Positions 34,209 through 42,704 of a DNA stretch of 64,000 nt are shown here, piece by piece; position 1 is the first letter of the stretch; each line of letters starts with the position of its first letter. The translations under genes and the position numbers were made by a program. This DNA comes from Candidatus Gastranaerophilales bacterium (GTDB taxonomy: Bacteria > Cyanobacteriota > Vampirovibrionia > Gastranaerophilales > Gastranaerophilaceae): assembly GCA_944325705.1 (NCBI GenBank), contig CALVBB010000005.1, positions 1 to 64,000 on the forward strand, in the 5' to 3' direction. The notes beneath the pieces are model-generated. The model made no database searches and had not been told where the DNA came from. It saw nothing but the letters and a program-made list of their open reading frames with translations.

Positions 34209-35243
34209 ATGAAAGCACTTGTATATAAAAAAAATGGAAAAATTGAACTTTGTGAAAAACCTGTACCTGAAATTCAGGATGCGAATGATGCAATAGTAAA
34301 AGTCACATTATCAACAATCTGCACAAGCGACCTCCATATTATACATGGAGCAGTTCCGCTTGCAAAAGAAGGGGTAACTTTAGGTCATGAATTTGTCGGA
34401 GAAATTATACAGACCGGCAAAAATGTCAAAAATTTAAAAATAGGCGACAGGGTGAGTGCAAACTGTATAACTTTCTGCGGCGAATGCGGATTTTGCAAAC
34501 GCGGTTTTATAAACAACTGTATAAACGGAGGCTGGGAAATAGGATGTAAAATTGACGGCTGTCAGGCTGAATATGTAAGGGTTCCGTTTGCAAATACAGG
34601 GTTAACAAAACTTCCGGATAACGTCAGTGATGAAAATGCGCTCTTTGTCGGTGATATTTTATCCAGCGGCTATTTCGGAGCAGAACTATGCGAAATTAAA
34701 AATGGCGACATTGTTGCAATAATCGGCGCAGGCCCTGTTGGATTATGTTCTATGATGTGCGCCAAACTTCTCGGAGCTTCAAAAGTAATTGCAATTGACA
34801 TTGACGACAAAAGACTTGAAATTGCCCAAAGTCAAACTCTTGCAGATTATTTTCTTAATCCTGAAACAACTGATATAGAAAAAGCCGTTAAAGAAATTAC
34901 TAAAAATAACGGTGCTGACGGGGTTATCGAAGCGGCAGGGGGAGAAAACACCTTTGAACTTTCATGGAAAATAGCGCGCCCGAATTCCGTGGTTGCAGTT
35001 GTAGCAATGTACGAGAAACCGCAAATTCTTCCGCTGCCCCGGATGTACGGCAAAAACCTTATCTTTAAAACCGGCGGCGTTGACGCAATTCACTGTGAAA
35101 AACTTGTAAAATATATTTCAGAAGGCAAAATCTCCACAGACTTTCTCATAAGTAAAAAAATGCCTCTGAATAATATTATTGAAGCCTATAAACTTTTTGA
35201 AGAAAAGAGCAGCGGCTGTCTGAAAATTGCAATCACTTATTAG
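34209..35243 (+). CDS. Zinc-dependent alcohol dehydrogenase (MDR family)
   Basis: Medium-chain dehydrogenase/reductase, substrate an alcohol or polyol. Seen: 344 residues; catalytic zinc ligands in STICTSDLHII (Cys) and GHEFVGE (His); structural-zinc cysteines in CITFCGECGFCKRGFINNC (given as residues about 90-108); Rossmann GAGPVGLCSM; and VIEAAGG. RBS AAAAAGGAG. It is divergent from GT17 and its stop overlaps the end of the metal exporter gene by four bases. Confidence 0.92.
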   Translation: MKALVYKKNGKIELCEKPVPEIQDANDAIVKVTLSTICTSDLHIIHGAVPLAKEGVTLGHEFVGEIIQTGKNVKNLKIGDRVSANCITFCGECGFCKRGFINNCINGGWEIGCKIDGCQAEYVRVPFANTGLTKLPDNVSDENALFVGDILSSGYFGAELCEIKNGDIVAIIGAGPVGLCSMMCAKLLGASKVIAIDIDDKRLEIAQSQTLADYFLNPETTDIEKAVKEITKNNGADGVIEAAGGENTFELSWKIARPNSVVAVVAMYEKPQILPLPRMYGKNLIFKTGGVDAIHCEKLVKYISEGKISTDFLISKKMPLNNIIEAYKLFEEKSSGCLKIAITY

Positions 35244-36181
35244 CGCCACAAAAACTGGAGCACAATTCCGCATAAAATACTTATCAGCAAAAGCATAGAG
35301 ATAACAAGCGCAGTATCTTTCAGACTGCTGTTTTTCCTGATTAACACCAGAAGCCCGAGCCCTGCATTTGAACATAAACCTGCCATTGCAGCACCGAAAC
35401 TTATTGTTCCTTTTATAAGCATCATAGTGAAAGCAATTGACACAGCGCAATTAGGAATTAGCCCGAGAATTCCGGTTACAACAGGTTCAAGTATTTTGTA
35501 TTTAAAACCTGTATTTGTAAAAAATGCACTTATAACAGAATCTGTCACAAAATAATTCAAAAATAGTGTAATCACAAGCACAAAAGCAAATACATTCACC
35601 GTATGCACCAGAGGATGCAGCCAGAGATTATTTTTGCTTCCGGAAAGTATATCATGTTTGCAGCAGCCTTCATCCGGAATTTCTTCCACCGCATCTTTAT
35701 CAATTTTTGTCTTAAAAATAAAATCAATTAAATATCCGGCAATTATTGCCACGACAAGTTTCACCGTAATAACAGGCACAACGAGCCAGACCTTATCCGG
35801 TCTTGCAAGCAGAACAGGTATCGCCTCATCAGATGTTGCAAGATAAATCGCAATCAGGGTTCCTTTTGTGATTAATCTTCCAGAATACAAAGAGCTTGCA
35901 ATAATCGAAAACCCGCACTGCGGAACAATTGACGCAAGACTGCCTATAACAGGGCCGGCTTTTTCTGTTTCTTTCATAAAATGATTAATCTTATGCGCAT
36001 AATAGTACTCAAAAAGTTCTATAAAAACAAAAACTACAAACAGAAACGGCAGAATATGAAAACTGTCGATTATTGCGTCGGCAATCCATTCCGGAAAACC
36101 AAAATTCTCCACAAAACTGTCAAACCCGTGAAATAACCACTCATTTAATCCGTTTAGCTTATTCAAAAAATTTATAATCAT
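35240..36181 (-). CDS. Putative 10-TM heavy-metal exporter (ArsP_2-like)
   Basis: Resembles the 'putative, 10TM heavy-metal exporter' / putative manganese transporter family. Seen: 313 residues, about nine or ten membrane segments. Two internal GSLASIVPQCGFSIIASSLYSG / GILGLIPNCAVSIAFTMMLIKG blocks (each listed in part) show the family's internal duplication, with P-x-C motifs in each half. A cytoplasmic loop with a CC-His pair (EGCCKHD, about residue 175) could bind metal. Substrate not provable from sequence. Confidence 0.78.
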   Translation of the reverse strand: MIINFLNKLNGLNEWLFHGFDSFVENFGFPEWIADAIIDSFHILPFLFVVFVFIELFEYYYAHKINHFMKETEKAGPVIGSLASIVPQCGFSIIASSLYSGRLITKGTLIAIYLATSDEAIPVLLARPDKVWLVVPVITVKLVVAIIAGYLIDFIFKTKIDKDAVEEIPDEGCCKHDILSGSKNNLWLHPLVHTVNVFAFVLVITLFLNYFVTDSVISAFFTNTGFKYKILEPVVTGILGLIPNCAVSIAFTMMLIKGTISFGAAMAGLCSNAGLGLLVLIRKNSSLKDTALVISMLLLISILCGIVLQFLWR

Positions 36182-36284
36182 AAAACTCTTCCCTTTATTG
36201 TAATTTTAATATAAAATATAAAAATAAAACAAGTTTTTATCTGTTCCTGTACCGGTAATTCAAACAACAAAAAGAGGCAAATTT

Positions 36285-36491
36285 ATGAAAAAGTTTTTAT
36301 TAACATTTATTTCTGCACTTATTTTAAGTACAACAGCAGCACTTGCTGAAACCGTTGTTTTTAACCCTAATTCAAAAATTTACCACAACACTTCCTGCCA
36401 CTCCGCGCAAATCTGTAAAGTATGTATTAAAATTGATAAGCAGGAGGCAATAAAACGCGGCGGACGTCCTTGCAAAAAATGCGGAGGATAA
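36285..36491 (+). CDS. Small secreted Cys-rich protein, 68 aa
   Basis: Signal peptide (residues 1-21, cut after ALA), then a short domain with HNTSCHSAQICKVC and a terminal RPCKKCGG. The pattern (aromatic-His, Cys, an 'EAIKRGGRPCKKC' tail) matches the short zinc-binding module seen at the ends of secreted nucleases and in Ada-type metal-binding proteins. Probably periplasmic metal-binding; no catalytic domain. RBS AAAAAGAGGC. Confidence 0.75.
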   Translation: MKKFLLTFISALILSTTAALAETVVFNPNSKIYHNTSCHSAQICKVCIKIDKQEAIKRGGRPCKKCGG

Positions 36492-36510
36492 TCCGCCATA
36501 TCGAACAAAA

Positions 36511-37032
36511 TCACCTTATTGTCTTATTTTCAATCTTAAAGCCCTCAAGCTGCAGCAGTTTAATCTTTTTATCAATTCCTCCTGCATATCCGGTTAAACT
36601 GCCGTTCGAGCCGACAACCCTGTGGCATGGAATAATTATTGAAATAGGGTTATGACCTACAGCACCGCCGACTGCCTGTGCAGACATAGATTTCCTGTTC
36701 ATCTGAGCTGCAATTTTTTTAGAAATTTCTCCGTAAGTAAGGGTTTCTCCGTAGGGAATTTCGCAGAGAATTTTCCACACCGCCTTCCTGAAATCATTAC
36801 CCTGAGGGGCAAGCGGAAGTTCATCAACCAGAGGCTTTTCTCCTTGAAAATATCTATCGAGCCAGTTTTTAGTCTTAATAAAAACCGGCAAATCGTCTTT
36901 CTCTATCAATGGTTCCTTAACTGCGGCACAAAAATATTTCTGCCCTTCAAGCCAGACGCCTGTAATATTTTTCCCGTCACCGGCAATGGTTAGAACACCT
37001 AAAGGTGAATTGTATAAGGTCTTGTATAACAT
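36511..37032 (-). CDS. ogt: Methylated-DNA--protein-cysteine S-methyltransferase
   Basis: Repairs O6-alkylguanine by irreversible transfer of the alkyl group to a cysteine. Seen: 173 residues; N-terminal RNase H-like domain, then DNA-binding RKAVWKILCEIPYGETLTYG (in part), AQAVGGAVGHNPISIIIPCHRVVGSNG with acceptor Cys in PCHRV, and GYAGGIDKK. Single gene. Start at 37032. Confidence 0.95.
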   Translation of the reverse strand: MLYKTLYNSPLGVLTIAGDGKNITGVWLEGQKYFCAAVKEPLIEKDDLPVFIKTKNWLDRYFQGEKPLVDELPLAPQGNDFRKAVWKILCEIPYGETLTYGEISKKIAAQMNRKSMSAQAVGGAVGHNPISIIIPCHRVVGSNGSLTGYAGGIDKKIKLLQLEGFKIENKTIR

Positions 37033-37059
37033 AGTTTATATTATAAAACAAAATTTTTT

Positions 37060-37176
37060 AACTTGACGGATTTATGAGACAAATGTTATGATAGTAGTAT
37101 AAAATTTAATAAAATTATAAATAGAGTAAGGTAAGATATTTTAAATTATTTTAAAATTCTGTCTTACTCTTTTTTA
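37060..37176 (+). ncRNA. Candidate short transcript: promoter plus terminator without an ORF
   Basis: TTGACG (37063-37068), an 18-base spacer and TATGAT (37087-37092), then about 75 bases that end in a hairpin (AGAGTAAG…CTTACTCT, 37123-37170) with six T. No open frame lies between. It could be a small RNA or an attenuated leader for something to the right; there is no plus-strand gene until 37599. Confidence 0.3.
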
Positions 37177-37203
37177 TAACAAACACGGGAAAGGCGGTGG
37201 TGC

Positions 37204-37569
37204 TTATGAAAAGTTAAAAACTAAAATAGATATTATAATTGGTAAAATGTTGCCAATTATTCCAGAGTAAAAATATATCATAGCAATTTTGTTATTCTTA
37301 TATTCATCATTAATTTTATACTTTGCGCCGGGATTAATCATATATTCAATAAATGATGCAACGCAAAATAAAACAATAATAAAAATAGTTATAATAATGT
37401 TCAAGCCGGAAAGTATTGTAAGACCGGTTACAGCGGAGGCGTCTGTTTCAATTATAGTAAAGTTTTTAAATATAAGTTTAATAAAAATAATCTGCCAGAT
37501 AATATTAAAAAATCCCAGAAACGAAAAAAGATTTAGAGATGTATTTTTACTGATTTTGAAGATATTCAT
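37204..37569 (-). CDS. Small membrane protein, 121 aa
   Basis: Not recognised. Seen: about four hydrophobic segments (LNLFSFLGFFNIIWQIIFI, LTILSGLNIIITIFIIVLFC, IYFYSGIIGNILPIIISILVF) with a polar loop (NPGAKYKINDEYKNNK). It is divergent from the lipase-like gene, 29 bases between starts. Size and topology resemble the membrane proteins that follow the effectors at 54.6-58.1 kb, so a protective (immunity) role for the lipase-like protein is possible, though the divergent orientation is unusual for that. Confidence 0.6.
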   Translation of the reverse strand: MNIFKISKNTSLNLFSFLGFFNIIWQIIFIKLIFKNFTIIETDASAVTGLTILSGLNIIITIFIIVLFCVASFIEYMINPGAKYKINDEYKNNKIAMIYFYSGIIGNILPIIISILVFNFS

Positions 37570-37598
37570 ACACTATAATTTAACATAAAGGAGAAAAC

Positions 37599-38690
37599 GT
37601 GGAAAAATATAAATTACACGAAGATATTAAAATGTTATCAGAAAAAGTTTACTCTCTTGATAAATTTGAATTACCTGACGGCTGGAAACTTATAAAATAT
37701 GTACCGAATTCAAAGACAGGATTTCAGGGTGCTATTTATAAAAACAGAAACGATGTTATCGTTATATATGCGGGCACAAATCAGCCAAAAGATTTTTTTG
37801 GTGCAGATTTACAGATGGGTATTTTATCTGTTCCTAATCAACAACAGGAAGCCCATAATTTGTTTATGGAAGCTAAAAGAATGTATCCTCACGCGAATAT
37901 TATACTTGGCGGTCATTCTTTAGGTGCGAGTCTGGCTCAGATTGAGTCTGCTCATACCGGTGCTCCGGCAGTTACTTTTAATGCTTACGGAACAGGTAAT
38001 ATTTTAAGAGCAGAAGGTTACAAAAATATCAAGGATTTAAATATTATTAATTATGGAAATCCTGTGGATATTATATTTAATGCAAATTTCACAGCCCAGC
38101 CGGGCAGAACTTTTATTACAAATACAAATCTAAATTCCTCTGCTATATACGGTGTACAAAGAGGTCTAAGATTACATAAGCCTGATATAAGCAGTCATTA
38201 TTTATCAACAATGGGCAGATTAAAGGATGCTGTTGAAGTAACGGCATACGATTTTCCGGAAACACGTAAAACGCTGCAAGGACACGTTTATAAAGCAGAT
38301 AATCTCTACAAAAACAATGATGCAATGATGCGGCAATGGAAAGATATTCCGTTTGCTGATCCTGTCAAAAAACAGCAGAAAACACCGCAAGAATTAGAAC
38401 CTGTAATTAATCAATTTCTTGAACAAAAATTGTATGATATTGACTACTCCGGCTACCTGAACCCCGAAACCGGCGAGGACAAAATCTTTTCTCGCGAAGC
38501 TATCTCACAAATGTCAGGCGAAGAATTTTCCGGTAACGAATCCGCTATTATGGCTCAATTAAAAACTATCGGTATCCCTTACGAAGCCGATCTGACACTT
38601 GCAAGTTTGCAAGGCAAAGGTCTTGTGTACGTTAGACCTTACACAAGAAGCGACGGCACCGAAGTCAGAGGCTACTGGCGCTCATTTTAA
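37599..38690 (+). CDS. Lipase-like (alpha/beta hydrolase) protein with C-terminal YTR-DGT domain
   Basis: Start GTG at 37599, RBS AAAGGAG. 363 residues, no signal peptide. Residues 1-230: class 3 lipase-like fold with IVIYAGTNQPKDF, the nucleophile elbow GGHSLGAS (Ser about residue 109) and VTFNAYGTGN, similar to Mbeg1/DUF2974-type hydrolases; likely lipid or ester cleavage. Residues 275-363: the module IFSREAISQMSGEEFSGNE…GIPYEADL…YVRPYTRSDGTEVRGYWRS, nearly identical in DNA to the end of the next gene. Interpretation: an effector with a shared trafficking/sorting or adaptor domain (inference). Confidence 0.75.
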   Translation: MEKYKLHEDIKMLSEKVYSLDKFELPDGWKLIKYVPNSKTGFQGAIYKNRNDVIVIYAGTNQPKDFFGADLQMGILSVPNQQQEAHNLFMEAKRMYPHANIILGGHSLGASLAQIESAHTGAPAVTFNAYGTGNILRAEGYKNIKDLNIINYGNPVDIIFNANFTAQPGRTFITNTNLNSSAIYGVQRGLRLHKPDISSHYLSTMGRLKDAVEVTAYDFPETRKTLQGHVYKADNLYKNNDAMMRQWKDIPFADPVKKQQKTPQELEPVINQFLEQKLYDIDYSGYLNPETGEDKIFSREAISQMSGEEFSGNESAIMAQLKTIGIPYEADLTLASLQGKGLVYVRPYTRSDGTEVRGYWRSF

Positions 38691-41165
38691 CGTTTCAACA
38701 CCGGAAAGAACTATAGATAGCATACTAACAGACAAATATCAAAAATATCTGACTTTAATATGAAAGGAATATTTTATGACAAACACTATGCCGAAAAACT
38801 ATGCAGAAATGATTTTGCAAGATGAAAATTTGACTCAGGATGAAAAACTTCAACGAATTAATTTAGTTTATTACAACTACAGACAAAAACTGGAAGAAGA
38901 TTTAAGAAACTATTTAAGTAAAAAATGGGCAGGTGCCGCGCTTGAAATAGGAAGTGCCGCAATTCCGTTCGGTGGAGCAGGGAAAGCAGTCGCAATAGCA
39001 GGGCAAAATTTGCTTCAAAAAGCTCTAGGAAGAAAACTTTCTCAGGAAATCGGCTCGGGTGCCTTCTCCGGATTTGCTGCCGGTGCTATGTTCGGTACAG
39101 GCAGAGGCTTGATTGATGATAAAAATCCTGTGTTCACTGCCATGCAGGATGGCGCTGGCGGGCTTGCCACCGGCGGATTAATCGGAGGGGCAGGAAGCTA
39201 TCTGGAAAAAGCTGTACGGGCTAACCAGCTTGAAAACTCAAAACCTTTAAATGAACTTACAAAAGCTCAAATTAAGAAACTGGTAAAACAAGGAAAAGAA
39301 TATTATTGGGATTATTTGCAATGGCGTGATGTAGTTTCACCGCAATTAGGGAAAATATATTTTTCAGGAGCTCAAGCTGGTGAAATAAGAGCTCATAATA
39401 TGAAAATGATCCCCAAAATACCTGAACAAATCAGAACTGCACAAGGGTTAAAATATAGTAATGATAAACCCTGGAGGCAAGATGCAAATAATTTCTACAA
39501 ACTATACAATACTTATAAAGGTAAAAACTATGAATATGCAGTAAGAAATAATTCAAACAAGACCGGATATAATTTTTATCAAATAAAAGAAGTGGGTTCT
39601 ACCCCTGCATACTGGGACCAAGCCCCAGCGCTTGAGATAAAACCCAATAACATTATAAACGATAATTTCGAAAACTTCAACCCTTTACCGGTGATATTAC
39701 CTCCATACATAACGCAAGAACAGCAAACTACACCGACTTTCTTGCTTGAAGGTCACCTTGAAATGAATGTTGACAAAAACGGCAATCCTATCTTCACACC
39801 GCACGAAATCGGTAATATGACAAACGAAGAATTTGAGAAAAATTTAAGAAACTATTTAAGTAAAAAATGGGCAGGTGCCGCGCTTGAAATAGGAAGTGCC
39901 GCAATTCCGTTCGGTGGAGCAGGGAAAGCAGTCGCAATAGCAGGGCAAAATTTGCTTCAAAAAGCTCTAGGAAGAAAACTTTCTCAGGAAATCGGCTCGG
40001 GTGCCTTCTCCGGATTTGCTGCCGGTGCTATGTTCGGTACAGGCAGAGGCTTGATTGATGATAAAAATCCTGTGTTCACTGCCATGCAGGATGCAGGACT
40101 TGGAAGCGTTTTAGGAGCAGGAATTAGTGCAGTCAACGGCAAGGTACTTTTAAATAACCATGTTAAACAATTAAATGAAATTTTAGATAAACGGAAAGAC
40201 TGGGGGATTGCATTTCAAAAAGCCAGTGGAAATCCGGAAAAAGCAATCAACACTCTGCTTGAACACCAGAAAGGCTTTGTTCCTGATGCCTTCAATAAAA
40301 GAGGTATAGGCAAGACAGATTTGATTTGGGGAAAAGACGGAGAATCTGGATACGGAATGGCCCATTTAATAGAAAAACGACAAAAACAAAACATTGACAT
40401 CGATGAATTTTTAAAATCTTTACCGGAAACTATTGATAACGGTATTGTTACTCAAAATGATCCAAGACGTCCTAATAATAGATACATTGAAGATATAAAA
40501 AATAAAATAGCAATATCAACAGACTGGTTTGGGAAACCAAGAAATTGGATAATAACTGCACACAAACAAAATAAATCAGCTGCGAAGCGTTTGATGGATT
40601 CTGCACCTGCATCAAACCTTTCGCCGGAGAAAGGCAGGAACTCTATCTCCAGACTTGCAGCTAATAAACCTATTATAACGAACAGCGATAAAAATATCAA
40701 CCCTATTCAGCTAAGCATACCTCCATTCATACCGCAAGAACAACAAACCACGCCGACTTTCCTGCTTGAAGGTCACATTGAAATGAATGTTGACAAAAAC
40801 GGCAATCCTATCTTCACCCCGCACGAAATCGGTAATATGACAAACGAAGAATTTGAGAAAAATCTGCAGGTTATTGAACAGCAGTTAAATGACGGACTTA
40901 TAAAACCTCAAACACCTCAAGTTGACTACTCCGGCTACCTGAACCCCGAAACAGGCGAGGACAAAATTTTTTCTCGCGAAGCTATCTCCCAAATGTCAGG
41001 CGAAGAATTTTCAGGAAACGAATCCGCTATTATGGCTCAATTAAAAACTATCGGTATCCCTTACGAAGCGGATCTGACACTTGCAAGTTTGCAAGGCAAA
41101 GGTCTTGTGTACGTTAGACCTTACACAAGAAGCGACGGCACCGAAGTTAGAGGCTACTGGCGCTC
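38441..41165 (+). repeat. Internal repeats of the lipase/nuclease-toxin island
   Basis: Three repeat families. (i) 38441-38683 and 40923-41165 (C-terminal YTR-DGT module, about 95% identical by eye). (ii) 38901-39151 and 39843-40093 (251 bases, apparently identical). (iii) about 39701-39848 and 40721-40868 (linker with EGHxEMNVDKNGNPIF). Together they indicate recent recombination or gene conversion among neighbouring effector genes. Confidence 0.9.
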
Positions 41166-41172
41166 CGCTTAA
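38776..41172 (+). CDS. Composite multidomain effector: duplicated glycine-rich helix, two variable toxin-like regions, C-terminal YTR-DGT domain
   Basis: 798 residues, RBS AAAGGAAT. Domains in order. First, a helical/Gly-rich segment with AALEIGSAAIPFGGAGKAV (about 45-130) that can be membrane-active. Second, variable region 1 (about 170-300; YYWDYLQ…YFSGAQAGEIRAHNMK…EYAVRNN), which I cannot name. Third, a linker EGHLEMNVDKNGNPIFTPHE. Fourth, the identical Gly-rich segment again (about 356-440). Fifth, variable region 2 (about 470-615; DLIWGKDGESGYGMAHLIEK…WIITAHKQN), which resembles phage/polymorphic-toxin Barnase-EndoU-ColicinE5/D-RelE-like nucleases. Last, linker and C-terminal YTR-DGT module (about 715-798). 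It looks like two effector genes fused through their repeats. No signal peptide. Confidence 0.7.
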   Translation: MTNTMPKNYAEMILQDENLTQDEKLQRINLVYYNYRQKLEEDLRNYLSKKWAGAALEIGSAAIPFGGAGKAVAIAGQNLLQKALGRKLSQEIGSGAFSGFAAGAMFGTGRGLIDDKNPVFTAMQDGAGGLATGGLIGGAGSYLEKAVRANQLENSKPLNELTKAQIKKLVKQGKEYYWDYLQWRDVVSPQLGKIYFSGAQAGEIRAHNMKMIPKIPEQIRTAQGLKYSNDKPWRQDANNFYKLYNTYKGKNYEYAVRNNSNKTGYNFYQIKEVGSTPAYWDQAPALEIKPNNIINDNFENFNPLPVILPPYITQEQQTTPTFLLEGHLEMNVDKNGNPIFTPHEIGNMTNEEFEKNLRNYLSKKWAGAALEIGSAAIPFGGAGKAVAIAGQNLLQKALGRKLSQEIGSGAFSGFAAGAMFGTGRGLIDDKNPVFTAMQDAGLGSVLGAGISAVNGKVLLNNHVKQLNEILDKRKDWGIAFQKASGNPEKAINTLLEHQKGFVPDAFNKRGIGKTDLIWGKDGESGYGMAHLIEKRQKQNIDIDEFLKSLPETIDNGIVTQNDPRRPNNRYIEDIKNKIAISTDWFGKPRNWIITAHKQNKSAAKRLMDSAPASNLSPEKGRNSISRLAANKPIITNSDKNINPIQLSIPPFIPQEQQTTPTFLLEGHIEMNVDKNGNPIFTPHEIGNMTNEEFEKNLQVIEQQLNDGLIKPQTPQVDYSGYLNPETGEDKIFSREAISQMSGEEFSGNESAIMAQLKTIGIPYEADLTLASLQGKGLVYVRPYTRSDGTEVRGYWRSA

Positions 41173-41280
41173 ACAGACGATAAATCCGCGGCTTTAATCA
41201 GGTCGGGGCTTTTGCCCCGATCTGTTATCTGTTTGAAAAGTTAACACGCAAAATTTTTTATTCAGAACTTTTATAAGAAT

Positions 41281-42099
41281 ATGTCTGAAAATATAACATT
41301 TATTAACAAAATTCTTCCGCGTGCAGCATTACCTTTTAGACGGATAAAAGGGAGTGTTTCTGCCAGAAAACACTTAGCAGATAAATACAGCCTGAAATTT
41401 TACAGAGAATTAAACAGCCGCTGCAAAAATAATACTTGCAGTGTTAAAGATTTTAAAAAAGCTTTAAACAAAACTCTCTACCCTGATCGTATAAAATACT
41501 GTATATCAAGAGAAATAAACGAAGATAATGACGGCAGCTTTTATATAACAAGAAAATTTAATGCGGGGCAAAACGGAAGTTATACCGTTAATGTAAAAGG
41601 GTATCGTATTCTCTTGCCGCTAAACAGCAAAAGAGATACCATTCTGGATAAATTAACAGCTTTTCACGAAGCAAGACATCTTTTTGATTATATTTGTAAC
41701 CCGAAACATAGTATTTTACGCAAACATAATCTGACAAATACTCCGGAATACAACGGTATCATTAATTATATATCTAATCTATTTCTGGGTGATATTTACA
41801 AACCCTTAAAAATGAAAAATATTAAAACGGATACAGAAACTTTAATAAAAAACCTTCCGGATGATATGGCTATAGGATTTTTACAGATTATCAGATACAG
41901 ACTCCAATCAGAAATAAACGCATATAGAGATGAACTCCGGTTTTTGTTAAAAGACGGCAAATTAAAATCCGGATTTGAATTAAGCATTGACATGTATAAA
42001 TATTTCAAATTCAAATCGAAATTAAAATTTGTAGAAAATCTGCTAAAAAATATTATCAGAAAAGAAAGAGAGTCATTAAAAAAAAGATTACCATACTAA
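41281..42099 (+). CDS. Unknown basic protein with an HExxH motif, 272 aa
   Basis: Family not recognised. Central KLTAFHEARHLFDYI carries H-E-A-R-H (about residues 124-128), the zincin metallopeptidase signature, with a helix around it; a downstream third ligand could be the Glu-rich EINAYRDEL region (about residue 205). The protein is Lys-rich with no signal peptide. No RBS is obvious before the ATG. It lies at the end of the effector island and could be an effector or a processing peptidase; proof of zinc binding is lacking. Confidence 0.6.
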   Translation: MSENITFINKILPRAALPFRRIKGSVSARKHLADKYSLKFYRELNSRCKNNTCSVKDFKKALNKTLYPDRIKYCISREINEDNDGSFYITRKFNAGQNGSYTVNVKGYRILLPLNSKRDTILDKLTAFHEARHLFDYICNPKHSILRKHNLTNTPEYNGIINYISNLFLGDIYKPLKMKNIKTDTETLIKNLPDDMAIGFLQIIRYRLQSEINAYRDELRFLLKDGKLKSGFELSIDMYKYFKFKSKLKFVENLLKNIIRKERESLKKRLPY

Positions 42100-42139
42100 T
42101 ATCCGGACAGACATAAATACATAGATATACATAATAAAT

Positions 42140-42169
42140 AAGACAGGATAGAATAACCTATCCTGTCTT
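42140..42169. terminator. Terminator-like hairpin left of the tRNA fragment
   Basis: AAGACAGGATAG pairs perfectly with CTATCCTGTCTT around AATAAC. It is followed by the displaced tRNA-Arg 3' end, just as the real tRNA terminator (42324-42352) is. Confidence 0.8.
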
Positions 42170-42188
42170 ATTTACCCTGGATGCGATT
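42168..42188. repeat. Duplicate of the tRNA-Arg 3' end (att-like), 21 bp
   Basis: TTATTTACCCTGGATGCGAT plus T occurs here and at 42351-42371, the 3' end of tRNA-Arg. Direct repeats of a tRNA 3' end are typical attachment-site footprints of integrases. No integrase gene is visible in the window; the 183-bp interval between the two copies contains no gene. Confidence 0.65.
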
Positions 42189-42323
42189 GTCTTGGTCGCT
42201 CGCGTTTAACGGGTCTTCGGACTTTCTTTTCAGAAGCTGTGCTTCTTCCAAAGAAAGCTCCTCCGCCCTCAGCTCGCTCCCGCTCAAACGCAAAAAGCAT
42301 TCTCATCGCTATTCAATGTAAAT

Positions 42324-42352
42324 AAAAAGGACGAGATTAACCCGTCCTTTTT
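42324..42352 (-). terminator. Terminator of tRNA-Arg
   Basis: AAAAAGGACG pairs with CGTCCTTTTT on either side of an 8-9 base loop; minus-strand T-run, four bases after the tRNA. Confidence 0.85.
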
Positions 42353-42355
42353 ATT

Positions 42356-42429
<74 letters not shown>

Positions 42430-42704
42430 CTGGATCCAGAGGAACTTTCCAGACGTTTGGTTTCTGTGGGGTATCTGTATTCATTCCTCATAGTTTTTAT
42501 CTTAGCATAAACATTTTTTCGTGCAAGTCGTTTTTATAGAGACTTATATAAGTAAATTTCACTAAATAGGTTAAAATTGTTAAAATCGTTTAACTATCAT
42601 CATTTTTATCCTTAGAATTACAATTGCAACGTGCAGTTTTTCAGAAGGAGAGTGTAATAACAGAAAATGCACGCCGATAAAAGATTATAATAGATTAGGT
42701 GCTG

